64,000 nt of DNA from contig NZ_FZOQ01000026.1 in the NCBI RefSeq assembly GCF_900188175.1, positions 1-64,000 on the forward strand. The letters are read 5' to 3'. The stretch comes from Pontibacter ummariensis. Lineage in GTDB: Bacteria > Bacteroidota > Bacteroidia > Cytophagales > Hymenobacteraceae. A model generated the notes under the pieces. The model made no database searches. It saw only the letters and a list, made by a program, of their open reading frames with translations, and was not told the DNA's origin. Below, piece after piece: positions 54,911 through 63,427 of the stretch. Position numbers and translations under genes: made by a program. Numbering within the stretch: the first letter of the stretch is position 1; each line of letters starts with the position of its first letter.

Positions 54911-55130
54911 GTATAAGGGGTACTTGCAGGATGCCAAACGGCATCTTCTAAAGGTACTGCTAAGATTACATAGTTATACTGCTATTTTTACTATAGGTTG
55001 TAGCAGAAGGAATTCCTGGGGCATAGGATAAACGCTTATATTTGTTTAAGCCCCTTTAAAAGGCTTTGAAAAGGTGCGCGTCTGGGCAGTGCTGTTGGTG
55101 AGGGGGAAACAGAAACGGTAAATACAACGA

Positions 55131-56135
55131 ATGAAGATGAAGAAATTAAAAACTACTCTACTAGCTATGGGAGTATCATTATTAGCCTCGGTTGGGGCAA
55201 AAGCACAGGCGTTTAAAGCCGAGGAGCCTTTAGCGCATACCTATTCCATCGTGGCCCGTGATCCAAAGACTGGAGAGATGGCCGTAGGCGTGCAAAGCCA
55301 CTGGTTTTCGGTAGGTACTGCCGTGCCATGGGCCGAAGCTGGGGTTGGCGCTGTAGCTACTCAGTCTTTTACTAACAAATCATTTGGCCCTCGAGGGCTC
55401 GCATTGCTGAAGGAAGGCAAGACGCCGGAAGAGGCCCTGGCAATACTTTTAGCCGACGACGAGGGGCGCGAGGTACGCCAGGTGGCTATCATTGATGCGC
55501 AGGGCAGAGTGGCGGCTCATACGGGGAAGCAGTGTATCCGCTATGCCGGCGACATTACAGGCAAGAACTTCTCGGTGCAGGCAAACATGATGCTGACAGA
55601 CAAGGTATGGCCTGCCATGGCGCGAGCCTTCGAAAAGAGCGAGGGGCAGCCACTGGCGGAGCGGGTATTACTCGCTTTGCAGGCCGGAGAACAGGCAGGT
55701 GGTGATATCCGGGGCAGGCAGTCGGCAGCGCTAGTGGTCGTGCCCGGGCAGACAGCTGCGCCCTGGGAGGCTAAGACCATTGACTTACGGGTAGATGACA
55801 ATGAGCAACCGCTGGAAGAACTGGAGCGCTTGTTAAAAGTATACCGCGCCTACGAGCACATGAACAAAGGCGACCTGGCTGTAGAGAAAGGACAGATGCA
55901 GCAAGCCATGCAGGAGTATGGCAAAGCCGAGGCCATGTTTCCGAACAACCTGGAGATGAAGTACTGGCATGCCATCGGCCTGGCTAACAGTGGGCAGGTG
56001 GATGAAGCAGCCAAACTGCTCCGGGAGGTGTACAAAAAAGACGAAAACTGGCGCGAACTAACCAGCCGCCTCCCCGAAGTTGGTTTGCTGGATGTAAGCA
56101 AGCAGAACATGGAAAAGCTGATGCGCTTGAAGTAA
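55131..56135 (+). CDS. Exported DUF1028 protein with C-terminal helical/TPR-like region
   Basis: A 334-residue protein with a signal peptide (about 1-26, cleavage after AKA). Residues about 34-230 match the DUF1028 Ntn-hydrolase-like domain: AHTYSIVARDPKTGEMAVGVQS, then VGTAVPWAEAGVGAVATQS, NKSFGPRGLALLKEG and QVAIIDAQGRVAAHTG. The C-terminal part (about 245-325, GDLAVEKGQMQQAMQEYGKAE and then WHAIGLANSGQVDEAAKLL) contains two TPR-like helix pairs. The family is thought to act as a periplasmic amidohydrolase, but its substrate is not known. The gene is single, with its own terminator. Confidence 0.92.
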   Translation: MKMKKLKTTLLAMGVSLLASVGAKAQAFKAEEPLAHTYSIVARDPKTGEMAVGVQSHWFSVGTAVPWAEAGVGAVATQSFTNKSFGPRGLALLKEGKTPEEALAILLADDEGREVRQVAIIDAQGRVAAHTGKQCIRYAGDITGKNFSVQANMMLTDKVWPAMARAFEKSEGQPLAERVLLALQAGEQAGGDIRGRQSAALVVVPGQTAAPWEAKTIDLRVDDNEQPLEELERLLKVYRAYEHMNKGDLAVEKGQMQQAMQEYGKAEAMFPNNLEMKYWHAIGLANSGQVDEAAKLLREVYKKDENWRELTSRLPEVGLLDVSKQNMEKLMRLK

Positions 56136-56154
56136 GTATCCTACTGGATGAAGG

Positions 56155-56184
56155 AAAAGGTAGAAGTTAAGTCTTCTACCTTTT
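56155..56184 (+). terminator. Terminator after the DUF1028 gene
   Basis: A perfect 12-bp stem (AAAAGGTAGAAG/CTTCTACCTTTT) with a 6-base loop is followed by TATTTTGCGTTTTT. It lies 19 bases after the stop codon. Confidence 0.88.
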
Positions 56185-56760
56185 TATTTTGCGTTTTTAC
56201 TTCATTAAGTGATGTCCTTTAGTTAGTTCAGAAAGTTGTTAGGGATTCATGTTTTGCTTAAACTGGCGTAGTGACTGCTTATCCTATAAGAATTACGAAA
56301 GCCCTTTTTCGTAGTGTATAACTTAGTGCTCCACATCTGGGCAGGATCCCTTATAAGCTCCGCTGCGGGCTGCCCTTAGGGGCACCGCAATAGCCACGAA
56401 TAGAGGACCCCAATCCCGGCGCATCACAGAAAAACTAGGTAAGTTTATATCTTCGATTAGGAAAGAATAAGCTATAGCGTTTAGTTGTTGGAGAGCTTGA
56501 TTCTTTGTGCTCTCCTCCTTTTTTCAAGGAGGGGTGCCGAAGGTGGGGGGGACTCTTATCCGGTAGATATTTAGGCCCATCCGGCTAGTCGAAAAGCTAG
56601 CAAGGAGCATCAGTTTTCAGTTTGTAGTGAGGTTGTTTTCTGTGTATTTCTAGCGGGTGCTAAATGTATGCTTAGGACGTATCCATCCTCACTACATGTG
56701 CTATCTCAAATTTTCTTAACTTAAAGGCCCTAAACCAAACTACACTATTCACTAAAACTA
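56185..56760. other. Intergenic region
   Basis: About 580 bases with no supportable gene. A short GC-rich stretch (about 56340-56420) interrupts otherwise mixed sequence but does not form an obvious known RNA. The promoter for the peptidase gene probably lies at the right end. Confidence 0.5.
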
Positions 56761-58161
56761 ATGCTAAGCAAAAAGTACTTGCGTACCGCCCTCGTTGCGG
56801 CAGCGGCAGTAGTGGCTATGCCGGCTATGGCACAGCAGAACTACAAAGCCGATTCTACGACTATTAAAAACATCTATAACAACGCCCTCACGAGCTTCGA
56901 TAGCTATGAAAACCTGCGTTACCTGACCAAGCAGATCGGTGCCCGTCTGAGTGGGTCGCCTCAGGCGGCTGCAGCTGTCGAGTGGGGACGCCAGGTGATG
57001 GAAGAGCTGGACCTGGATACGGTATACCTACAGGAAGTAATGGTGCCACATTGGGTGCGGGGCGATAAAGAGGTAGGCCGTATCATCAACTCTAAACTAG
57101 TAGGTGCGATAGATGCTCCTATTGCCGCTTTGGGTGGCTCTGTGGGTACGGGTGACAAAGGGTTGAGTGCCGAAGTAGTAGAGGTGAAAAGCTTTGAAGA
57201 GCTGGAAAAACTGGGCAAGAAAAACGTGAAAGGAAAGATCGTTTTCTTCAACCGTCCTTTTGATAATACGCACGTGCAAACCATGTCGGCCTACAGTGGC
57301 GCCGTTGACCAGCGTGGTGGCGGCCCGGTAGCGGCTGCTAAGTTAGGCGCTGTTGGCGTGCTGGTGCGCTCCATGACAAACGATTACCAGGATGTACCGC
57401 ATACTGGCAGTACCCGCTACGAGGAAGGTGTAACCAAGATACCGGCGGCGGCGATCAGTACGAATGCGGCGGAGAAGTTAAGCAGCTTACTGAAGGATGA
57501 CCCGAACCTGAAGTTTTACATGCGCATGACGAGCGAGACCTTACCAGACGTGCTTTCCTATAACGTGATCGGAGAGATCAAAGGCACAGAGAGACCAGAA
57601 GACATTATCGTCGTAGGGGGGCACCTGGACTCCTGGGATCTGGGTGAAGGCGCACATGATGATGGTACTGGGGTAGTGCAGTCGATGGAGGTGCTGCGCT
57701 TGATGAAAGACCTGGGCATTAAGCCCAAGCGCACTGTACGCGCTGTACTGTTCATGAATGAGGAGAACGGCCTGCGGGGCGGACGCAAGTATGCGGAAAT
57801 AGCCAAAGCGAAAGGCGAGAAACACCTGGCGGCTATTGAGTCAGACGCGGGTGGTTTCACACCGCGCGGCTTTAGCCTGGAAGGATCAGAGGCTCAGTTG
57901 AAGAAATTACAGAACTGGAAACCACTGTTAGCTCCATATGGCTTGCATGATATTGGCCACGGGCATGGAGGTGCAGACATTGGCCCTTTGAAAGGCCAGG
58001 GCAACGTCGCCTTGATCGGTTTCAGACCAGACTCTCAGCGCTACTTCGACTACCACCATACGGCCATCGATACCTTTGAGCAGGTAAACCGCCGCGAGAT
58101 GCAATTAGGTGCTGCCGGCATGGCCTCTTTAGTGTATCTGTTATCAGAGTACGGCTTATAA
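56761..58161 (+). CDS. Secreted M28 family zinc aminopeptidase/carboxypeptidase
   Basis: A 466-residue exported peptidase. The signal peptide ends near PAMAQ (about 25). A protease-associated (PA) domain is inserted at about 125-260. The M28 catalytic core shows the metal ligand His288 in GGHLDSWDLGEG, bridging Asp in AHDDGTG (300-301), the catalytic Glu/ligand pair in MNEENG (334-335), and Asp362 in ESDAGG. A late His lies in DYHHTAIDTFEQ. Two zinc ions would be bound and N-terminal residues cleaved from peptides outside the cytoplasm. Length and motif order are normal. The start MLSKKYLRTA fits the signal peptide well. Confidence 0.95.
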   Translation: MLSKKYLRTALVAAAAVVAMPAMAQQNYKADSTTIKNIYNNALTSFDSYENLRYLTKQIGARLSGSPQAAAAVEWGRQVMEELDLDTVYLQEVMVPHWVRGDKEVGRIINSKLVGAIDAPIAALGGSVGTGDKGLSAEVVEVKSFEELEKLGKKNVKGKIVFFNRPFDNTHVQTMSAYSGAVDQRGGGPVAAAKLGAVGVLVRSMTNDYQDVPHTGSTRYEEGVTKIPAAAISTNAAEKLSSLLKDDPNLKFYMRMTSETLPDVLSYNVIGEIKGTERPEDIIVVGGHLDSWDLGEGAHDDGTGVVQSMEVLRLMKDLGIKPKRTVRAVLFMNEENGLRGGRKYAEIAKAKGEKHLAAIESDAGGFTPRGFSLEGSEAQLKKLQNWKPLLAPYGLHDIGHGHGGADIGPLKGQGNVALIGFRPDSQRYFDYHHTAIDTFEQVNRREMQLGAAGMASLVYLLSEYGL

Positions 58162-58176
58162 AAACAAAGCAACCTT

Positions 58177-58219
58177 AAAACAAAGCCCCGCCAGTCTTAA
58201 ACTGGAGGGGCTTTGTTTT
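58177..58219. terminator. Bidirectional terminator between the M28 peptidase gene and queA
   Basis: A 13-bp stem (AAAACAAAGCCCC/GGGGCTTTGTTTT) extends past one mismatch into 5 more pairs (CCAGT/ACTGG) with a 5-base loop. A-run and T-run flanks make it suitable for both converging genes. Confidence 0.92.
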
Positions 58220-58240
58220 TGGTGTATGCATCGTCTAAAG

Positions 58241-59452
58241 CTAAGGAAGTAGTAAAGAACTATCCCCATAACTTAAAAAGCGGTAATCATTCTCCAGGGC
58301 ATGCTGGTACACCTTGCGCCAATCCTCTCCGATGAGTGCCGACACTAGTAACAAGAGGGTGCTTTCCGGCTGGTGAAAGTTAGTTACCAGGCCCTTGCAA
58401 ATGCGGAATGTATAACCTGGTGCAATAATGATTTGGGTACTGGCATGCAGGTAGTTGGCGTGCTGCCGCTCCATATAGGCAAGTAAAGCGCTCAAAGCAT
58501 CGGTAGCAGTAGGAGGAGCTACTGTTTCATAAGCTTGCCACTGGCTAACAGACAAGTCTTTTAAAGGAAGCTCTGGCTGCTCTAATACCTTTGCCCCCAA
58601 CCAGTACAGGCTCTCTAAAGAGCGCATGCTGGTGGTGCCAACTGGTATAATCGGTTTCTCTTCTTGCAAAAGCAGCCGCTGTAGCAGTGGCTTTGTAATA
58701 TAAAGCTGCTCCGCGTGCATCTCATGCTCCTCCATCACCTCAGCCTTTACAGGTTTAAAGGTGCCAGCGCCAACGTGTAGGGTCAGGTAAGCAGTAGCTA
58801 TTTGCTGCTCCCGGAGCTTTTCCATTACGCGCTCCGTAAAGTGCAGGCCCGCTGTGGGGGCGGCTACAGCACCTTGCTGATTCGCGTAAATAGTTTGGTA
58901 GCGGGTGTGATCGTCCGGCGTGAGGTCGCGGTTAAGATAGGGGGGCAGCGGTAACTTTCCGCATCGCTCCAGCACTTCGGCAAAAGTTAGTTCAGCGGGT
59001 TCCCACGTGAAACGTATCAGGAAATGCCCTTCCTGCTGCGCTTTGCGCTCGGCTGTTAGCATGCCGCCATCAAACCGTAGTTTTACCGAGCCGCTTTTCC
59101 AGCGCTTGTTATTACCCACTAAGCATTTCCAGACACAGTTGCCCGTTTGTTGCATCGCCAGTTGCACTTCCTGGTAAGGAGCCACTGGTTCCAGGCAAAA
59201 GATCTCTACTGTGCCCCCTGTCTCTTTCTGAAACAGCAGGCGTGCCTGCACTACTTTTGTGTCGTTAAACACTAAAAGCGAACGCGGGGGAAGTAGTTGG
59301 GGCAGGTCTGTAAAAGTGTGGTCTGCCATTTGGCCTTGACGGTAAAGCAGTAATTTCGATTGGTCGCGCTCGGGCAGCGGAAACTTCGCAATGCGCTCTT
59401 CCGGCAGTTCGTACACAAAGTCCTTTATCGCCAGCTTCTTTGGGTCTGTCAT
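58241..59452 (-). CDS. queA: S-adenosylmethionine:tRNA ribosyltransferase-isomerase
   Basis: About 403 residues from the ATG at 59452 (MTDPKKLAIKDF); an ATG six codons upstream is also open. The family blocks are YELPEERIAKFPLPERDQSKLL, LVFNDTKVVQARL, GAVAAPTAGLHFTE, TLHVGAGTFKPVK and GLVTNFHQPESTLLLLVSALIG. QueA transfers and isomerises the ribosyl part of SAM onto 7-aminomethyl-7-deazaguanine in tRNA, giving epoxyqueuosine in the queuosine pathway. The enzyme is cytoplasmic. It is slightly longer than the E. coli protein, as is common in Bacteroidota. It lies downstream of the PorP/SprF gene on the same strand but is probably functionally unrelated. Confidence 0.96.
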   Translation of the reverse strand: MTDPKKLAIKDFVYELPEERIAKFPLPERDQSKLLLYRQGQMADHTFTDLPQLLPPRSLLVFNDTKVVQARLLFQKETGGTVEIFCLEPVAPYQEVQLAMQQTGNCVWKCLVGNNKRWKSGSVKLRFDGGMLTAERKAQQEGHFLIRFTWEPAELTFAEVLERCGKLPLPPYLNRDLTPDDHTRYQTIYANQQGAVAAPTAGLHFTERVMEKLREQQIATAYLTLHVGAGTFKPVKAEVMEEHEMHAEQLYITKPLLQRLLLQEEKPIIPVGTTSMRSLESLYWLGAKVLEQPELPLKDLSVSQWQAYETVAPPTATDALSALLAYMERQHANYLHASTQIIIAPGYTFRICKGLVTNFHQPESTLLLLVSALIGEDWRKVYQHALENDYRFLSYGDSSLLLP

Positions 59453-59548
59453 GGTAAACGTGTTAAGCAATACTGCAAAGGTAGCGCTTGTTTTAATTAA
59501 TCGTATTACCCTTGCTGTTTCGACTTCTGGTGCGCTTAAACAGGATTT

Positions 59549-60553
59549 CTACCACACCCATTGCGGACAGACAGTTTTTTGAGGGTTGTTCAGCTTGATT
59601 CCTACCACTACCTCATGGCTGTTGGCGCTCACGCGGTTCAGGTCAGATGTAGTGAAGTCATGCGAGTAGCTTACGTCAATAAAGTGATTCACGTAAACGC
59701 CCACCATGGCGGCAACAGCATCGTGCTGGCGATAAGAGGCGCCAAGCCAAAACTGCTTGTTGTAAGTTGCCTTTGCGTTTAAGTCTACTGCCGATAAGCC
59801 TCCTGCTGCCATCTTCGCCATGACAGAGGGGCTGATGGTAAGCTTGTCTGTTACAGTGAACCGGATACCGGCCGTGGTATAGTAGTGCGGCTGCAGCTCT
59901 GCACGAGGCCTGCCGTCTGATCCTGTATCCTGGATGCTTTTGATCAGCTGCATGCCCGATACGCCCACGTAAAAGTCGCGACTGTAGAGCCACAGGCCTA
60001 GCCCCAGGTCTAGTTTATTCAGGTTACTCGTTTCTTCCGTTAAAAAAGGGTCGTCCGGCCTCAGTACATCCACGCCTTTCCGGTTTATCCGTTGCCTTAA
60101 GATGCCCGCCGAAACACCACCCGAGAGGTTCAGGTTGGCCGTAAGAGGTAGGTGGTAGGCATAGTTCAGGTTAAAAGAGAGGGAAGACAGGAGGCCTGAC
60201 TTATCGACCAGCGCAATGGCACCTAAGCCGTGGTGCGGCCTTACATAAAAGCGGTTGTTTCTGTTAGCAGCAGCGGCAGAGCGCCCCGTGCCTTTCCTGC
60301 CAAACTGTGGGACGTTCCTGTCGTTCTTGTTCAGGGCAGTATGTACGCTGGTATAAAAGGTAGTGGGAGCGCCTTCCAAACCTACCCACTGGCTGCGGAA
60401 GCCTGATCGCACATCCAAATAGTCTTCTATGCCTGCCACAGCAGGGTTTAACAGGAGGTTGTTCTGAAAGTACTGCGTATGCTGTGGCCGCTGTTGTGCA
60501 AACACAGTAGCACAACAGCAGAAATAAAGAGCCATGCAAAACAGTCCTCTCAT
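59549..60553 (-). CDS. PorP/SprF family outer-membrane protein (T9SS-associated)
   Basis: A 334-residue outer-membrane beta-barrel with a signal peptide ending VFAQ (about 19). The start of the mature protein, RPQHTQYFQNNLLLNPAVAG, is the signature of the PorP/SprF family. It is followed by RSGFRSQWVGLEGAPTTF and alternating barrel strands, ending in an aromatic residue (VW). PorP/SprF proteins act with the type IX secretion machinery; SprF helps place the adhesin SprB on the surface. It starts 5 bases after the long gliding-type gene, as sprF follows sprB, so the two are probably functional partners. Confidence 0.95.
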   Translation of the reverse strand: MRGLFCMALYFCCCATVFAQQRPQHTQYFQNNLLLNPAVAGIEDYLDVRSGFRSQWVGLEGAPTTFYTSVHTALNKNDRNVPQFGRKGTGRSAAAANRNNRFYVRPHHGLGAIALVDKSGLLSSLSFNLNYAYHLPLTANLNLSGGVSAGILRQRINRKGVDVLRPDDPFLTEETSNLNKLDLGLGLWLYSRDFYVGVSGMQLIKSIQDTGSDGRPRAELQPHYYTTAGIRFTVTDKLTISPSVMAKMAAGGLSAVDLNAKATYNKQFWLGASYRQHDAVAAMVGVYVNHFIDVSYSHDFTTSDLNRVSANSHEVVVGIKLNNPQKTVCPQWVW

Positions 60554-60558
60554 GTGCT

Positions 60559-63180
60559 TTACTTTATAAGGGTAATACTGCCGGAGACAGGCTTCGCTTT
60601 CATCCCCAGGTCGATGATATAATAGTAAGCCGCCATCGGTAGGGGCTTGCCATTATAAGTGCCGTTCCAGGGTTCGTTGTAGCCAGTGGACTCATAGACC
60701 TTATTTCCCCAGCGGGTAAATACCTGAATCCGGCAGTTGGGGTAATGCTCTATGTTTCGGATATGCCACTTGTCGTTTATGTCGTCTCCATTCAGTGTGA
60801 TGGTATTTGTAGGATCAATACGAGGAAGTACAGTGACCGTAATCTCATCTGTGTAAGTGCAACCATAAGCTGTGACAACAGAGAGGGTATAGGTAGTGGT
60901 CTGCGAAGGGGTAGCCAGGGGGCGGGCATCATGTGGGTCAGACAGCCCGGTGGCAGGCGACCAGAGATAGGTATCTCCGCCTTGCCCATGTAATCCTGCT
61001 GAGCTACCCTGGATAACCGTGATGTCTTCTCCGGCATCTGCAGTAGGCGCTAGTACTTTTGCAGTTACAGCTACTCTCGAGCTGCTCGCACAGCCATTGC
61101 TGTTTACAGCCTGCACGTAATAGCGGGTAGTGGTGCTTAAGGGCGCAGTCTCATAAGTAGTGCCTTCATGCAACAAGTTGCCCCCTGTTGGCCCGTCGTA
61201 CCACTCTAGCCTCATGCCGTGAGTTGCTGCGGCTGCTGTTAAGGTTGCGCGCTCACCGGCGCAGGTATTGGTACTTACAGCAGATGGCGGAGGGGGGAGA
61301 GGCACTATAGTTACCTTCGTCTCATTACTGATGGATACCTCTGTGCACGCTCCTGTCACTTTTCTTCTGAACCAGGACGTTTTTGTAAGGCCCTTAGGCG
61401 TGTAGTCAGGCTTGGAATTATCGCCGGGGGCAGCCTGGTACACGCCTGGTGTATCTGCTGTGCTTACTTCCCAGGTGTATGTATAGGTGTTCCCCCCACC
61501 AGAGGGGGTGCTTCCTGTAATAGCCGAAGCGGTAGCTCCATAGCAAACGGTCTGATCCTGAGCGATGCGGTTACCTGCAATTTTGTCTGCTTTCGTTCTG
61601 ATCTCTATAGTTTCTGTGGTAGTTACCGGCTTCCCGCAGGTGATAGCAGTTACAGTAAACTCGACCTGGTACACAGGTTGCTGAAGGGCTTTGCAATCAA
61701 TCTGCCATTTAAACGGGGAGGTCACCTGGCCTGTAGCTGTGTTCTCTTGGAAGGTAACCTGCTGGCTGCTTAGATCAAAGCCGCGCCCGGCAGCCGACAC
61801 GCTTACCTGATCCAGGTCAGGGTCGGTACCTGTAACGTCAAAGCTGATGATGTCTCCCATTGCTACTTCGAACACCCGGGTAGGGGATGAAAGCGAAAGG
61901 GTAGGAGGGGCATTGGGAGTGGGGGCAACTATAAAACTGAGGCGCAGCGTGTCCTGGCGCGGCAAACTACAGCCTTGGTCACCATCATCACTTACAATCA
62001 GGTCCAGAAAGTAAACCTTGCCCTCCGAGTTCAGGCATGGGTCAAGGCAGATGGAGGTTTGTAACACGTCCTTTATGCCGCCGGTGTTGGCAACGCCACT
62101 GGTTGGCCCAGTAAAGGAGAAGCTGTTAACGTCGAAATTGACGGGTTTCGCTTCTAATACAAGCGGTTCATCAGGGTCACGGTCCGTAAAAAACACATCC
62201 AGGCATCGGGAGTCCGAAGGCCCAATGCGTATCGTTTGTCCTTCCTGATAGTTTTTGGTATTGCCCGGTGCTTGTGCTATTACGGCAGGGGATTCGTTGC
62301 GGGGGCAGTCCTTTACCAATAGCTGAAAATCTCTTCTCACTTCGCCTATCTTCACGCCATCCCTGAACTCCTGGCAGCGCACCCCAAAAACAAAAAGGCC
62401 TACATAGCTAGGGTTCACCACAAGCTTTCCGGTATTCCTGTCAATCTTCACGGGTGGCGTGCCTCTGATCTGATTTGTAACACTGTGCCCTGCTTGCCAG
62501 CTTACCTCAGGGTATGGGCCACTAGCGGCGGGCGGAGCAGGGAAATCAGGAGAACTATAGCCGTTTAGGGGCGTCACGAGGTCATACACCAGTTTGTCAC
62601 CGTCTGCGTCGGTACTGCTGAAGTCATAAGTGAAGAGTTCTCCTTTACAGGCATAGTCTGTAGGTGGCGGGGAGAGCTTGGCAGAAGAGTTAACAAAGGC
62701 CTTTCCGGTTTTTACAACAGCGGGGAACTCCAGGTAAAAAACAGTGCCTGCCGCTTCAGGCGATACAATGTTGTTGATGGTGTTGTTGCGGCAGCAGCGC
62801 TCCCAAACTGCGTAGTACCCCTGGGGGTGCGAATAGATCGTAGGGTCCAGGTAAAGGTCCTGGTAGTAGAGAACCAGTGATGTTCTAAGTTCGCCGGTCG
62901 TGCAGTTGATGTTGGTGTAACTTAACTGCTTCTGTTCTTGGATGGGGAGGGAAACTGTTGTTACAGCCTTGTTTGTTCCTTTCTCAAATATCGTGACGTG
63001 GTTTGCCGGGTCTTTTGCGCCCTGGGTGCCGTTGACCTCATCAAAATATAGGTACAGTAAAAGCCGGTACTTAAAGCCCTCTAGGTGCTTTAACTCCATC
63101 TCGCCGCCCACAATATGGGTAGCCGTTGCCTGCTGGCATAGGCCTATCATGAGAAGTAAGAGAAGGAAGGCCTGTTTCAC
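60559..63180 (-). CDS. T9SS-secreted protein with gliding-motility-type C-terminal domain (type B sorting)
   Basis: An 873-residue exported protein. The signal peptide ends near ATA (about 20), followed by the THIVGGEMELKHLEGFKYRL block common to such Bacteroidota surface proteins. The middle holds several Ig/PKD-like domains (for example FSSTDADGDKLVYDLVTP, then LSSPTRVFEVAMGDIISF and PPPSAVSTNTCAGERATLTA). The C-terminus (about 785-873) has NGDDINDKWHIRNIEHYPNC and FTRWGNKVYESTGYNEPWNG, the gliding-motility-associated type B sorting domain. Such proteins are secreted by T9SS and need a PorP/SprF partner, supplied by the next gene 5 bases away. A surface adhesin role is likely. Confidence 0.93.
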   Translation of the reverse strand: MKQAFLLLLLMIGLCQQATATHIVGGEMELKHLEGFKYRLLLYLYFDEVNGTQGAKDPANHVTIFEKGTNKAVTTVSLPIQEQKQLSYTNINCTTGELRTSLVLYYQDLYLDPTIYSHPQGYYAVWERCCRNNTINNIVSPEAAGTVFYLEFPAVVKTGKAFVNSSAKLSPPPTDYACKGELFTYDFSSTDADGDKLVYDLVTPLNGYSSPDFPAPPAASGPYPEVSWQAGHSVTNQIRGTPPVKIDRNTGKLVVNPSYVGLFVFGVRCQEFRDGVKIGEVRRDFQLLVKDCPRNESPAVIAQAPGNTKNYQEGQTIRIGPSDSRCLDVFFTDRDPDEPLVLEAKPVNFDVNSFSFTGPTSGVANTGGIKDVLQTSICLDPCLNSEGKVYFLDLIVSDDGDQGCSLPRQDTLRLSFIVAPTPNAPPTLSLSSPTRVFEVAMGDIISFDVTGTDPDLDQVSVSAAGRGFDLSSQQVTFQENTATGQVTSPFKWQIDCKALQQPVYQVEFTVTAITCGKPVTTTETIEIRTKADKIAGNRIAQDQTVCYGATASAITGSTPSGGGNTYTYTWEVSTADTPGVYQAAPGDNSKPDYTPKGLTKTSWFRRKVTGACTEVSISNETKVTIVPLPPPPSAVSTNTCAGERATLTAAAATHGMRLEWYDGPTGGNLLHEGTTYETAPLSTTTRYYVQAVNSNGCASSSRVAVTAKVLAPTADAGEDITVIQGSSAGLHGQGGDTYLWSPATGLSDPHDARPLATPSQTTTYTLSVVTAYGCTYTDEITVTVLPRIDPTNTITLNGDDINDKWHIRNIEHYPNCRIQVFTRWGNKVYESTGYNEPWNGTYNGKPLPMAAYYYIIDLGMKAKPVSGSITLIK

Positions 63181-63320
63181 TATTTGGAGCTTTAATAGGA
63201 GCTAATCAATAGTAAACTGTAACGACAGCTGGATATATAGGTTTTGTATGTGTGGGTTTAGGTATGCTCATAAAGAGCTTGAACGTAGCAGGGTATAACA
63301 AGGGGAAACACAAAAAGCCC

Positions 63321-63366
63321 GCGGCCTCCTTCCTCTTCTGATACTTAGAAGAAGGAAGGAGGCCGC
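63321..63366 (-). terminator. Terminator downstream of the partial PorP/SprF gene
   Basis: A long GC-rich hairpin (GCGGCCTCCTTCC arm at 63321, complement ending at 63366) has about 19 paired bases and one bulge around a short loop. On the minus strand it is followed by CGGGCTTTTTG. It separates the partial gene at the right edge from the gliding-type operon. Confidence 0.88.
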
Positions 63367-63427
63367 ATGGAGCTGTGCACTTAACATATGAAGCTACCCA
63401 CCCTGTAAGTTCGGGGTAGTAGCAGAA